This document shows, piece by piece, positions 1 to 7,261 of a stretch of 44,899 nt of DNA; within the stretch, counting starts at the first letter, position 1; every line of letters starts with the position of its first letter. Both the position numbers and the translations under genes were made by a program. The notes beneath the pieces were generated by a model. It did not search any database and had not been told where the DNA came from. It saw nothing but the letters and a program-made list of their open reading frames with translations. The stretch covers positions 1 through 44,899 of the forward strand of contig JAFTJZ010000037.1 in assembly GCA_017456145.1 (NCBI GenBank), in the 5' to 3' direction. This DNA is from Clostridia bacterium. GTDB lineage: Bacteria; Bacillota; Clostridia; Oscillospirales; CAG-272.

Positions 1-38
1 GCGCAAATTTCAAAAATTGGGTTGATGGAAAGTTTCAT
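1..38 (-). CDS. Small Cys/Thr-rich peptide, copy 1 (partial at window edge)
   Basis: This is the first 12 codons of a second copy of the 29-codon peptide gene at 1882-1971, and it runs off the left edge. The ATG overlaps the TGA of the 97-aa gene (ATGA), and the SD AGGAGG lies 6 nt upstream inside that gene's last codons. All visible codons equal those of copy 2 (start MKLSINPIF). Function is unknown. Whether it ends at the same place as copy 2 cannot be seen. Confidence 0.45.
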   Translation of the reverse strand, partial: MKLSINPIFEIC

Positions 39-328
39 GGTGAGCCTCCTTGCATTTTCATTTTTCGTACGCCAACAAAGCGTCTGTACCGATCATAGAG
101 CAACAGCCCAACGAGCACTATGTAGATCAGCATCAGCAACACGAAATATCCCGTCCCACGGCTGATATAGGCATACATAGTCTGCAGCTGCGTCAGGGCG
201 AGCAGCGATACGAGCTGCCGCGACGCCACATACCCGCACACAAGCGCAAGCAACAAGAGCATCAGCCAAAACGCTCTGTTGCCCCATAGCTTTTTGAGTT
301 CTCCTTTGAGAATGTGTAGGTAGGTCAT
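35..328 (-). CDS. 97-aa two-helix protein, ABC-2 permease deletion-fusion, copy 1
   Basis: The N-terminus (MTYLHILKGELKKLWGNRAF) looks like the start of an ABC-2-type permease: a basic amphipathic stretch leading into transmembrane helix 1 (about residues 18-36). The C-terminal ~56 residues are nearly identical to the end of the 797-aa permease at 7262-9655, including the last helix (about 58-78) and a basic tail. The long middle part of a permease is missing, so the gene looks like an internal deletion that stayed in frame. It follows the propeller lipoprotein gene by 27 nt and has an AAGGAGG site. Because an almost identical copy exists at 1968, it was duplicated after the deletion. It may be a stable small membrane protein or a relic. 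Confidence 0.6.
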   Translation of the reverse strand: MTYLHILKGELKKLWGNRAFWLMLLLLALVCGYVASRQLVSLLALTQLQTMYAYISRGTGYFVLLMLIYIVLVGLLLYDRYRRFVGVRKMKMQGGSP

Positions 329-355
329 GGCATAATCCCTCCTTATGTGAAGAGA

Positions 356-1597
356 TCAATCACCAACCGGCAGCTTGGAAAATGTCCATAATCCATCGTC
401 TTTCTGCGTCAAAACGCCGTAGATGTCCCCCAACCCAGTGGATTTAACGGGATGCAATACCCCGTACAAAACACCGTCAAAGCACATGACTTGATTCGCA
501 AAATAATCCGCTTCGAAATTTGTTTGCGCTCGTTCGAAATCCATCATTTTCTCTGCATCACCGCCATGAATTGATACGCGATAAAGTCCCGTTTGACGCG
601 TAGTGGTTTTTGTAGGATCACTTTCATCCAAATCATAAAGCCCGTAGTAAATATAATCACCGTCGCACCCAACGCAAACAACACCTGCGTTTTCCTGGGA
701 TACCAAAGTTTCTACCGCATTTGTCAGGATATTGTAGCTACAAATATTGCGGCTCAGCGCCTCTTTGATCGTGAATGCTCCGTCTGCATCCGTTGTTCCA
801 TATGCCATGTTGCCTACAATAAATTCACAAGTGGTCAACGCTGTTTGCGTGTAATTGGCGAATGAAGGATCGGTCAGATGAAAATAGGGACTGTCCATAT
901 AACGAACCAACACGGTGTTTCCTGCCGCATATATGCCCAGGAATGTACGCCCAGGCGGCGGTGTAATCGTTTGATAATCGCCACTCAAGGGATCAAACCG
1001 CAAAATATCACATCCTCCCTCGGCGCGGTCACGCTGCATCAGAATATAGCGATCTCCTGTAAAAATTTCACGAATGCTGTTCCCGTTGGTGGGAACAACG
1101 ATTTCAACCTCCTGCGTGTTCATATCAAAACGGTACAGTGCACCGTCCGTGTTTAGCATGGTGAAATTTTTTCCACACAGCGCATACAAATTTTGATCTG
1201 CAAGCGACCATACAAAATACCACGGCTGTGCAAAAAGCCCTGCATATCCCGTAGCGCATTCACAGTGATCGCACAAAGGATCGAAGCAGAAATAATATTC
1301 CTTTTGATTGGTTTTGTGTATGTAGGATAGATGCACGCCACCCGAGTGAATCTCCTGATCCATGACAAGAACCATACCCGGCAGATTAGAAAAGTAACGA
1401 TGTCGCCGGTAAAAAATGTGATTGTCTTCAGGAGTGAAGATATCAAAATCCAACGCCGGAGCTTCCTCGTGCTCGTCTTGTTCTTGGGGGGTCTGCCCGC
1501 CATCAGGTTCAGGCAACTTCTGCGGCATCTCGGTGGCGCAAGAAAACATAAGAACCAGTATTGACAAAATAATGAATACACTACAAAAACGTTTCAT
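356..1597 (-). CDS. Beta-propeller-like lipoprotein (DUF5050-type), paralogue 1
   Basis: The 413-aa protein has a type II signal peptide with lipobox VLMFSC, so it should be anchored outside the membrane. The body is made of short beta-rich repeats with YYFCFD, YRFDM and YRVSIHGGDAEKM motifs, as in DUF5050/propeller-like lipoproteins of Clostridia. After the first blades it carries a cysteine cluster, CFDPLCDHCEC. It is clearly related to the 412-aa protein at 2281 (same EMPQ mature N-terminus, same HSGG/HGGG region) and more distantly to those at 5294 and 11543. The SD AAGGAGA is well placed. The substrate or partner is unknown; a sensor or binding role at the envelope is an inference. Confidence 0.75.
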   Translation of the reverse strand: MKRFCSVFIILSILVLMFSCATEMPQKLPEPDGGQTPQEQDEHEEAPALDFDIFTPEDNHIFYRRHRYFSNLPGMVLVMDQEIHSGGVHLSYIHKTNQKEYYFCFDPLCDHCECATGYAGLFAQPWYFVWSLADQNLYALCGKNFTMLNTDGALYRFDMNTQEVEIVVPTNGNSIREIFTGDRYILMQRDRAEGGCDILRFDPLSGDYQTITPPPGRTFLGIYAAGNTVLVRYMDSPYFHLTDPSFANYTQTALTTCEFIVGNMAYGTTDADGAFTIKEALSRNICSYNILTNAVETLVSQENAGVVCVGCDGDYIYYGLYDLDESDPTKTTTRQTGLYRVSIHGGDAEKMMDFERAQTNFEADYFANQVMCFDGVLYGVLHPVKSTGLGDIYGVLTQKDDGLWTFSKLPVGD

Positions 1598-1654
1598 AAT
1601 CTTCTCCTTGTTTACAGGTGCAGACTCTCCTCGAAAAGATGCACCTACACCCCA

Positions 1655-1843
1655 CTAACCTGTAGTATCAGTCGGTTGGAAAACCAAAAATAGTAGTTTC
1701 AAATACGGCACTCCATTCTCATCTTTATTTGCCGCCGAGCTTGGGAAGATGCAAATGGACACCACCATTATAACGGAAAGAACAGCCGCAATGATTTTTT
1801 TACGTAAAGTTTTTTCTTCATACGTAATAAACACGAATTGCAT
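1655..1843 (-). pseudogene. Truncated small exported protein (remnant)
   Basis: The first ~25 codons match the N-terminal leader of the 182-aa exported protein at 3584-4132, including the hydrophobic signal segment, and the upstream DNA is also conserved. After the signal sequence the two proteins share nothing and this frame stops after 62 codons. It sits between the small peptide gene and a propeller lipoprotein gene, the slot that the 182-aa gene fills in the next cassette. It is most simply a decayed or deleted copy. The leader shows the same reading-frame oddity as its paralogue (see findings). Confidence 0.55.
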
Positions 1844-1881
1844 CCGATTCTTACACGTTTTTCATAGAGTTTACGAATTGT

Positions 1882-1971
1882 TTACATTTCCGGTACTTTG
1901 CAACAGGTGTGGGTAATGGTGGCGGTGCCGGCCGCGCAAATTTCAAAAATTGGGTTGATGGAAAGTTTCAT
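1882..1971 (-). CDS. Small Cys/Thr-rich peptide, copy 2 (29 aa)
   Basis: A 29-codon ORF opens with MKLSINPIF and ends with KVPEM. Cysteines are at 12, 23 and 24 and threonines at 16, 18, 20 and 22. Its ATG overlaps the stop codon of the 97-aa membrane-protein gene (ATGA), and the perfect SD AGGAGG lies 6 nt upstream, so translational coupling is likely. The stop TAA lies in the upstream region of the next small exported gene. The C/T-rich second half recalls modified peptides, and KVPEM recalls the tail of AgrD-type pheromones, but the leader is very short and no modification or AgrB-like gene is in the window. A truncated N-terminus of a lost larger gene is the main alternative. No function is assigned. 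Confidence 0.45.
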   Translation of the reverse strand: MKLSINPIFEICAAGTATITHTCCKVPEM

Positions 1972-2262
1972 GGTGAGCCTCCTTGCATTTTCATTTTTCG
2001 TACGCCAACAAAGCGTCTGTACCGATCATAGAGCAACAGCCCAACGAGCACTGTGTAGATCAGCATCAGCAACACGAAATATCCCGTCCCACGGCTGATA
2101 TAGGCATACATAGTCTGCAGCTGCGTCAGGGCAAGCAGCGATACGAGCTGCCGCGCCGCCACGCACCCGCACACAAGCGCAAGCAACAAGAGCAGCAGTA
2201 AAAACGCTCTGTTGCCCCATAGCTTTTTGAGTTCTCCTTTGAGAATGTGTAGGTAGGTCATG
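1934..2262. repeat. Long direct repeat, copy 2
   Basis: Second copy of the 329-bp repeat at 1-329. Differences cluster in the first-helix and junction part of the 97-aa gene. The copies are separated by 1933 bp, so the whole unit of exported gene, propeller gene and 97-aa gene behaves as a tandem duplication. Confidence 0.9.
1968..2261 (-). CDS. 97-aa two-helix protein, ABC-2 permease deletion-fusion, copy 2
   Basis: It is nearly identical to the protein at 35-328, with changes mainly in helix 1 and the junction (WLML to LLLL, GYVAS to GCVAA). Two predicted membrane helices flank the segment LVSLLALTQLQTMYAYISRG, which matches the end of the 797-aa permease. Both copies keep an open frame, and several differences are missense. 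The start has the SD GGAGGAG 6 nt upstream and lies 19 nt after the propeller lipoprotein gene. The stop overlaps the start of the 29-aa peptide. It may assemble with another permease, or be a relic carried by the duplication. Confidence 0.6.
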   Translation of the reverse strand: MTYLHILKGELKKLWGNRAFLLLLLLLALVCGCVAARQLVSLLALTQLQTMYAYISRGTGYFVLLMLIYTVLVGLLLYDRYRRFVGVRKMKMQGGSP

Positions 2263-2280
2263 TTGGGCTCCTCCGTGCAA

Positions 2281-3519
2281 TTAGTTATCTCCCTCCTTTA
2301 GGGTGGAAAATACCCATTCTCCATTTTCGCTCATAGTAATCGTTCCGTACATCTCTACGAATTTTCCCGGCGTATCGCAGCGGACGTTACAATATACCAC
2401 GCCGTCATAGCACGCTGCCCAATACACGTACAGATCATCTGCCCTGCCGGTATGTGCAGCCGAAAAATCGATCATCGGTTCTGCCTTACCGCCGTCGGTG
2501 GAAACACGGTATAGGATATTTCCGCAATGCTCAACCTGCGTTTCATCTTCCTTAGCGATGGGGTTGAGAATAAAGTAAACGTACCCTCCACCGTAGCCAA
2601 CCACGCGAACGTTGAGATCATCGTAAGAAAGTAGGGTTTGAATTTCACCCGTGTCAACACGAATGGTTTGAATGCTTCGTGCCGAGGTTTCCCACACTAC
2701 CGGCTCGCCGTCAGCCGACGCCGCACTCACTACCACATTTTGGTCAAGATACAGAAATTTTCGGGGCAGCTCCGTAGCGCGGTATTCCGAAAAATTGCGA
2801 TCTGTCTGATACAGCGTAGGGTCGTCCATAAAGGAAACCAAGATGACTTCTCCACTGACACGCAGCAGCTTGAATGCGCGCCCCTCGGGGGCTTGTATCG
2901 ATAGAACCTCTCCGCTTTGCGGATGATAGCGTAAAATTTCGTAACCGCCCGTCTGTAGCTTGCGCGTTACAAATATATCGCTCTCGCTTGCATATAACCG
3001 GGAAAGCGGTTCCCCATTACTGTCGATCACTCTTTTGGCAACCATGGTGTCCATATCGACCCTGTATAGAACACCGTCATTCGGCGCGCGATTCTCAGGA
3101 TCGGACACAATCGCTGTAGCATATAAACAGCCGTCCGAAGGTGACCAAATAACATTCTCAATGTAGCATAAAGGCCCGTTGTAGCCAAACAGACAGCTTG
3201 TGTGGTTACACAGTGCATCAAAACAGAAAAAATATTCCTTCAAATCGGCCTTGTTTACATAGCTCATGTGCATTCCGCCGCCGTGAGCCTCTTGATCATT
3301 GAGAAGCACCATGCCGGGGATATTACAAAAGTACGGCGTGATATAGGAGTAGACCATGCTCTCTTCGGGTGTAAAGATAGATCTATCGATCGGCGCGGCA
3401 TGTTCGATTTTCTCATCACTATGCTCAAAGCCGCTGTCTTGGGGCATTTCATGAGCACAAGAAAGAAATAGCGATATTCCGATAATGATAGCTAAAAAGG
3501 CTATGATTCTTTTTTGCAT
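2281..3519 (-). CDS. Beta-propeller-like lipoprotein (DUF5050-type), paralogue 2
   Basis: This 412-aa lipoprotein has lipobox SLFLSC followed by AHEMPQ. Repeated beta-strand motifs (YRVDMDTM, LRYHPQSGEV, YRVSTDGGKAEPM) suggest a propeller of short blades. The cysteine cluster reads CFDALCNHTSC. It is the closest relative of the 413-aa protein at 356 and shares its overall length. The gene follows a 34-bp perfect palindrome and precedes the 97-aa membrane-protein gene. No catalytic motif is visible, so a ligand-binding or scaffolding role outside the cell is an inference from family and context. Confidence 0.75.
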   Translation of the reverse strand: MQKRIIAFLAIIIGISLFLSCAHEMPQDSGFEHSDEKIEHAAPIDRSIFTPEESMVYSYITPYFCNIPGMVLLNDQEAHGGGMHMSYVNKADLKEYFFCFDALCNHTSCLFGYNGPLCYIENVIWSPSDGCLYATAIVSDPENRAPNDGVLYRVDMDTMVAKRVIDSNGEPLSRLYASESDIFVTRKLQTGGYEILRYHPQSGEVLSIQAPEGRAFKLLRVSGEVILVSFMDDPTLYQTDRNFSEYRATELPRKFLYLDQNVVVSAASADGEPVVWETSARSIQTIRVDTGEIQTLLSYDDLNVRVVGYGGGYVYFILNPIAKEDETQVEHCGNILYRVSTDGGKAEPMIDFSAAHTGRADDLYVYWAACYDGVVYCNVRCDTPGKFVEMYGTITMSENGEWVFSTLKEGDN

Positions 3520-3541
3520 AAATTTCTCCTATTTCTTCTCC

Positions 3542-3575
3542 CCCCATGGAAAAGGCATATGCCTTTTCCATGGGG
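3542..3575 (-). other. Perfect palindrome, intergenic RNA hairpin A
   Basis: A 34-bp perfect palindrome has outer arm CCCCATGG, inner arm AAAAGG and the centre CATATG. It lies between the 182-aa exported gene and the propeller gene, both transcribed leftward. No T-run follows on the transcribed strand, so it is not a normal intrinsic terminator. Its twin is at 6541-6574 at the same position in the neighbouring cassette. It could stabilise or process the mRNA, attenuate transcription, or bind a protein. Confidence 0.8.
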
Positions 3576-3583
3576 ATGATCAA

Positions 3584-4132
3584 TTATTCGTATCCATAAA
3601 TCAGGAAATCGTCAACAATGTATTTTGTACATGTGTGCTGTATCTCACCGTAATTCGGTTTCACAGAAGTCTCACCAATATTATAATCGAAATATGTGAA
3701 AATTCTTTGTAACAAACCTATTTTTGACATATCGTAGTTAATACTAATAGTGATCGAATATAATGAATCTCCTTCATCCATCCAAGCATACCCAGAAGTT
3801 TCTTCCCTATCCGTGATACCAATGTAACAGTTTCTTGCTGTAATATACCAAGCTACATTCATAGACATATCCTCATCATCCATCACAAGATAAGAATAGG
3901 CCTCTTGCCTTTTGTTCGATACCGTTCGTGCCCCATATGACTCACAATAAGAATGGAATGTCACACCGCCTACAACATAAGTACGATAATGCCATGTCGG
4001 ATTATACTCAACATTTTCAGCAGCCATAGCATTTACTGCAAACATCGGCACCAACATCAAAACGGAAAGAACAGCCGCAATGATTTTTGTGCGTAAAGTT
4101 TTTTCTTCATACGTAATAAACACGAATTGCAT
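3584..4132 (-). CDS. Small exported protein, unknown function (182 aa)
   Basis: The frame from ATG at 4132 encodes an odd 16-residue N-region (MQFVFITYEEKTLRTK), a hydrophobic signal segment and a likely cleavage at NAMA-AEN. The mature part is rich in Tyr and Thr and has no motif I recognise. An ATG at the GTATGAAG site would give a classical MKKK signal-peptide start but is in the +1 frame across an A6 run. The upstream 60 bp and leader are conserved with the remnant at 1655-1843. The gene precedes a propeller lipoprotein gene, as do the other two small exported genes, so the two products may act together. Confidence 0.6.
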   Translation of the reverse strand: MQFVFITYEEKTLRTKIIAAVLSVLMLVPMFAVNAMAAENVEYNPTWHYRTYVVGGVTFHSYCESYGARTVSNKRQEAYSYLVMDDEDMSMNVAWYITARNCYIGITDREETSGYAWMDEGDSLYSITISINYDMSKIGLLQRIFTYFDYNIGETSVKPNYGEIQHTCTKYIVDDFLIYGYE

Positions 4133-4190
4133 CCGATTCTTACATGCTTTTCACTGAATTTACGAATTGTTTACACTTTTTTAGATGACC

Positions 4191-5279
4191 TTATTTTTCA
4201 AGCAGCGCCTCCACATACGCCGCATCGACCCACATCGCGGGGCGGACGCCGTTATACGCATCGGCTCTCTCCATGTTTAAGCCGAGTCCGGTCGTCGCTG
4301 CATATTTGTTGTTTACGTTACCCGCCATACGCAGCCAATAGTTTACCGATTCCACACCATACGCGTTTCCGATGCGCGTATTTTCTTTGACACGTGCTCG
4401 CACGTAGTCAGTCATAAGTCCGGGACAGTTTTCTTTGGCTTGCAACCTGTAAAGGTCATCTGCGCACAAGGCAAAAATATAATCATCGGTCTTGACATCA
4501 TTCAGTGTTGTTAAGCGAATATTACCGCGTTCACTATCGTCAAACGCAAATTCGTAAAATGTACCATTCAGCCAGGTGCGCAGTGCTGAATTTTTCCATT
4601 CCGCGTATTGATTGAAATCATTTTGACTGAGCAACTCCAGCACATATCGACTCACCAAAAAATATGCGCTGCCATCCGCATTTTTGTCCAGCACCAACCA
4701 CTCAATTGGTTCAGTACCGTTAGCACTATTGTTATCTTGCTCGTAGTGACCGAAGGAGATCGTTGTTCCTACGGGAAAGACTGCCCAGCGCGCTTCCAGC
4801 TCATATGCGCCATCTGTCTGCCAAATGCCGCTATCCGCATCGCGATTCATTCCCCAAAACCAACCAAGAAAGTCATATCCTTCTCGTTCAGGTACAGGGA
4901 GCGTATATTCTTCTCCGTATGTTACGGGAAATGTTAGCTTTTCATCGGTTCCGTCATTTATGTACAGCGTCAGCTCGTACGATTTAGGCTCTCTGCAATA
5001 TTTGAGGGTGATATCAGATTCGACCATGTCCAAATTAAAATCCCACGCGCGCTCCACACCGTTTTCCTCAATGAACCAACCGACGTTGTTATGTCCGATG
5101 ATCAGAGCCGGTTCTTCCGGTTTAGATACATATCCGCCGGAAGCTATAGTCTGTGTTTCCACGCGAGCAAGATAATCGTAATCCAGCGTTACGGTATAAG
5201 TTGTCACTTCTTGCGGCGCGGCCTCGCAGCTGCACAGTAGCATGATATACAATGCAAGCGAAAAAACGATGCGTTTCAT
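4191..5279 (-). CDS. InlB-repeat plus DUF6273 lipoprotein, paralogue 1
   Basis: A signal peptide ends in the lipobox MLLCSC. Two InlB/Flg_new-type repeats follow (TYTVTLDYDYL ... GWFIEENG, then LTLYINDGT ... GYDFLGWFWG). The C-terminal half is a DUF6273 domain: FGHYEQ, PIEWLVLDKNADGSAYFLVSRYV, LRTWLNGTFY and the terminal GVRPAMWVDAAYVEALL. I place the start at ATG 5279 because GGGAGGT lies just upstream; an ATG 18 nt further up has no SD. The start is 14 nt after the propeller gene at 5294, so the two are co-transcribed. DUF6273 is common in surface proteins of gut Clostridia; its role is unknown to me. Confidence 0.8.
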   Translation of the reverse strand: MKRIVFSLALYIMLLCSCEAAPQEVTTYTVTLDYDYLARVETQTIASGGYVSKPEEPALIIGHNNVGWFIEENGVERAWDFNLDMVESDITLKYCREPKSYELTLYINDGTDEKLTFPVTYGEEYTLPVPEREGYDFLGWFWGMNRDADSGIWQTDGAYELEARWAVFPVGTTISFGHYEQDNNSANGTEPIEWLVLDKNADGSAYFLVSRYVLELLSQNDFNQYAEWKNSALRTWLNGTFYEFAFDDSERGNIRLTTLNDVKTDDYIFALCADDLYRLQAKENCPGLMTDYVRARVKENTRIGNAYGVESVNYWLRMAGNVNNKYAATTGLGLNMERADAYNGVRPAMWVDAAYVEALLEK

Positions 5280-5293
5280 AGATACCTCCCAGT

Positions 5294-6508
5294 TCATTTT
5301 CTCTTATCGACAATTGATGTTGGGCGAATAATCTCTCCCGTATCAAAATGAATCTCTGCAAAAAAAGGTTGACCAAATTTATTCGCTTTGAAATCAAATT
5401 CAAAAATCCACCCGTATAATACACCATCGAGTACAGTATAATGATTAATAAAATCCAATGTGTGTGTTTCATCCGTATACACTGCGCGTACATTACCACC
5501 GTCGTGGTCACACGCATACAACGTTGACGATCCAAGCAAATATTTTGCGCCCTCCGGATCGGTAGGTGCATATATTTCCGGATCGTTTACCTGCCTGAAC
5601 TCTACGGGCGAGTAATAAACAGCATCATCACAGAGGCGATATGTCAACACTGGCACATCCACCAAATATCTCCATTCCCCTGTTTTCGTGTTCATAATGA
5701 TTAATCGCAATTGTTGTGTTGGCTGTCCATTAGGCGCTGCAATCAAACTGTTTTCCGGCTTAACTTGAAAATATAACATACCATCCAAATACTGAAGTTC
5801 GGAAACACCCAAGAAACCTGCTTCCTCTAAAGATAGTAATTTTGTCTGCTCCCATGTGGTTGTATCAATTCGATAAAAAGAACCTTCCCATGTTGTTAGC
5901 ATCATTCCACCTGTGAGGACTCGCAGTGTTTCACTGTTTCCACGCAGTTCGTATACTTTTTCACTATTACCTCCTTCCAGTGAGACACGACAAACAAAAG
6001 AGTGGTAGTCATTTGGCAGGTCAGGGTTGCCTCCGTCTTTAAGATATTTCCGAGTATAATAAACATATTCGTCCTCTACAAACATCGCATTATTGGGGGT
6101 AATGTTATCATATCCAACCTCAAAAAGAACCTCAATTTCGCCTGTTAGTAGATTCTTTGCGCAATAATACCGTTTCTGGGCCACCCTTCCCTCAAAAACA
6201 AAATAGAAAATACTATTTTTTATTGCTTTAGGCTGCATGCTCCCTTTGTGGAAAATACAGCTTTGATTACATTCAAGATTCTCACAAAGCCCATACACCA
6301 GTTCTCCCGTAATACGATCATAAGTCGCATCGTTCCATTTGTTGATGACGTAATTTCCCCAGCATACAGAAGCATATGTCGGCATTCCAATGACGCGAGA
6401 CTCCAAGACTTCAAAAGAGAGGTTTTCGGGGATACGTTCAGCACAGGAAGACAACATACACAGAAATAAAACAAGCAAAAAAATCAGTATACATTTATTA
6501 TTTCGCAT
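5294..6508 (-). CDS. Beta-propeller-like lipoprotein (DUF5050-type), paralogue 3
   Basis: The 404-aa protein has lipobox MLSSC. Blade-like repeats include YRIDTTTWEQTKLLSL, YYSPVEF and LYACDHDGGNVRAVYTD. The cysteine cluster is CENLECNQSC, spaced like that of the other paralogues. It is closer to the 391-aa protein at 11543 than to those at 356 and 2281: both share ASVCWGNYV/SAVCWNQYV, TGEWRYLVDVPV/SGTWHEMVDVPV and a C-terminal FAEI...IIP block. It is followed closely by a DUF6273 lipoprotein, the same pairing as in the 9698-12718 operon. Confidence 0.75.
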   Translation of the reverse strand: MRNNKCILIFLLVLFLCMLSSCAERIPENLSFEVLESRVIGMPTYASVCWGNYVINKWNDATYDRITGELVYGLCENLECNQSCIFHKGSMQPKAIKNSIFYFVFEGRVAQKRYYCAKNLLTGEIEVLFEVGYDNITPNNAMFVEDEYVYYTRKYLKDGGNPDLPNDYHSFVCRVSLEGGNSEKVYELRGNSETLRVLTGGMMLTTWEGSFYRIDTTTWEQTKLLSLEEAGFLGVSELQYLDGMLYFQVKPENSLIAAPNGQPTQQLRLIIMNTKTGEWRYLVDVPVLTYRLCDDAVYYSPVEFRQVNDPEIYAPTDPEGAKYLLGSSTLYACDHDGGNVRAVYTDETHTLDFINHYTVLDGVLYGWIFEFDFKANKFGQPFFAEIHFDTGEIIRPTSIVDKRK

Positions 6509-6540
6509 AATTAACTCCGTTTAAATATGGTATCGAGGTG

Positions 6541-6574
6541 TCCCCGAGAAAGGGCATATGCCTTTTCTCGGGGA
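6541..6574 (-). other. Intergenic RNA hairpin B
   Basis: This inverted repeat has a stem of outer TCCCCGAG and inner AAA around the same GGCATATGCC centre as hairpin A, with one mismatch. The outer stem differs from hairpin A on both arms, so pairing is kept by compensatory change. It lies between the small exported gene at 6614 and the propeller gene at 5294. No T-run follows. Confidence 0.75.
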
Positions 6575-6613
6575 TGTGCCTTTTGTAGTTAATAAGGACA
6601 ACGAATCTGTTGT

Positions 6614-7078
6614 TTAATCATAATATCTCATTGTCCAGCCTGCCTGCCCGGGTGTCCAATATCTCTCGTTATATTCGTGCCAACTTTGACCGCCGGCTGT
6701 TGCCGCAAAATCAAAAGCGACCCATGCTTCAGCCGGAGAATAAATTTCTTCATATGTGAAATCATATAAATCCTCAAAATATCTTGCGTTATCGTGCGTA
6801 GAAGAATATCCTATTACATCCCAGAAATATTCACGATCATCATCTTCCGCCGAAAAACCCAACATAAATTCAGTTTTGTGCGTGTCTAAATACCCACCCA
6901 GACAATCAGCAGCTACTGCAATATTTCCATCATGGACATTACTGTTATTCCAAGTTCCGGTAAAGCTGTAATAACCGTATGTTTTCACCGTAGAACCGTC
7001 CCCTGTATTTAGATATTGTTCATTAAAATACGAATAGGTTCTATCTACGGTACGGCGCACCGCAAACGACGGCAACAC
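6614..7078 (-). pseudogene. Small exported protein, start region lost (154 aa)
   Basis: The longest frame starts at GTG 7078, inside what is clearly the hydrophobic core of a signal peptide. Reading upstream in frame gives ASLVFVALCLIVGSVLPSFA, but a TAA lies directly before it and no ATG is available. Thus the charged N-region and start codon seem to be missing or frame-shifted. The mature part is Tyr/Asp/Glu-rich (YSYFNEQYLN, WTPGQAGWTMRYYD) with no recognised domain. It occupies the same slot before a propeller lipoprotein gene as the 182-aa gene. Either it is a recent pseudogene or it starts at an unusual site. Confidence 0.5.
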
Positions 7079-7168
7079 GCTACCTACGATAAGGCAAAGA
7101 GCTACGAAAACGAGGGATGCTTATGAAGGCTGTCAACCGCTCTCATATATAGTGTAATTTGGAAGGGT

Positions 7169-7188
7169 AAATCTATCGCTTTTTGAAA
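7169..7188 (-). promoter_or_regulatory. Shared GATAGATTT motif B
   Basis: On the minus strand this reads TTTCAAAAAGCGATAGATTT, about 90 nt upstream of the 154-aa exported frame. The same core is found upstream of the 12718 operon and twice upstream of the anti-sigma gene. It may be an ECF-sigma promoter element or operator. Confidence 0.35.
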
Positions 7189-7231
7189 AATTTATTCATA
7201 ATTTTTTGCATAATAGTATTCTTGGTTCATT

Positions 7232-7258
7232 ATATCACGAAAGTATGTTTCATGATAT
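7232..7258 (-). other. Inverted repeat after the permease gene
   Basis: Arms of 11 bp (ATATCATGAAA and its partner, one mismatch) enclose a 5-nt loop just after the permease stop codon. There is no T-run, so termination here is possible but not shown. Confidence 0.35.
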
Positions 7259-7261
7259 ACC

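Larger units (their letters stand above)
1..329. repeat. Long direct repeat, copy 1
   Basis: It aligns without gaps to 1934-2262 (offset 1933) with about nine substitutions, then the two sequences diverge abruptly just past the start codon of the 97-aa gene. It covers the 97-aa gene and the start of the small peptide gene. The left end coincides with the window edge, so the repeat may be longer. Confidence 0.9.

Noticed and set aside
1882-1971. Calling the 29-aa peptide a lanthipeptide or AgrD pheromone
   Set aside because: The leader is too short, the Cys spacing does not fit either family well, and no LanM, LanB/C or AgrB gene is present in the window.
3542-3575. Rho-independent terminator
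   Set aside because: There is no T-run on the transcribed strand and the next gene of the cassette follows at once.
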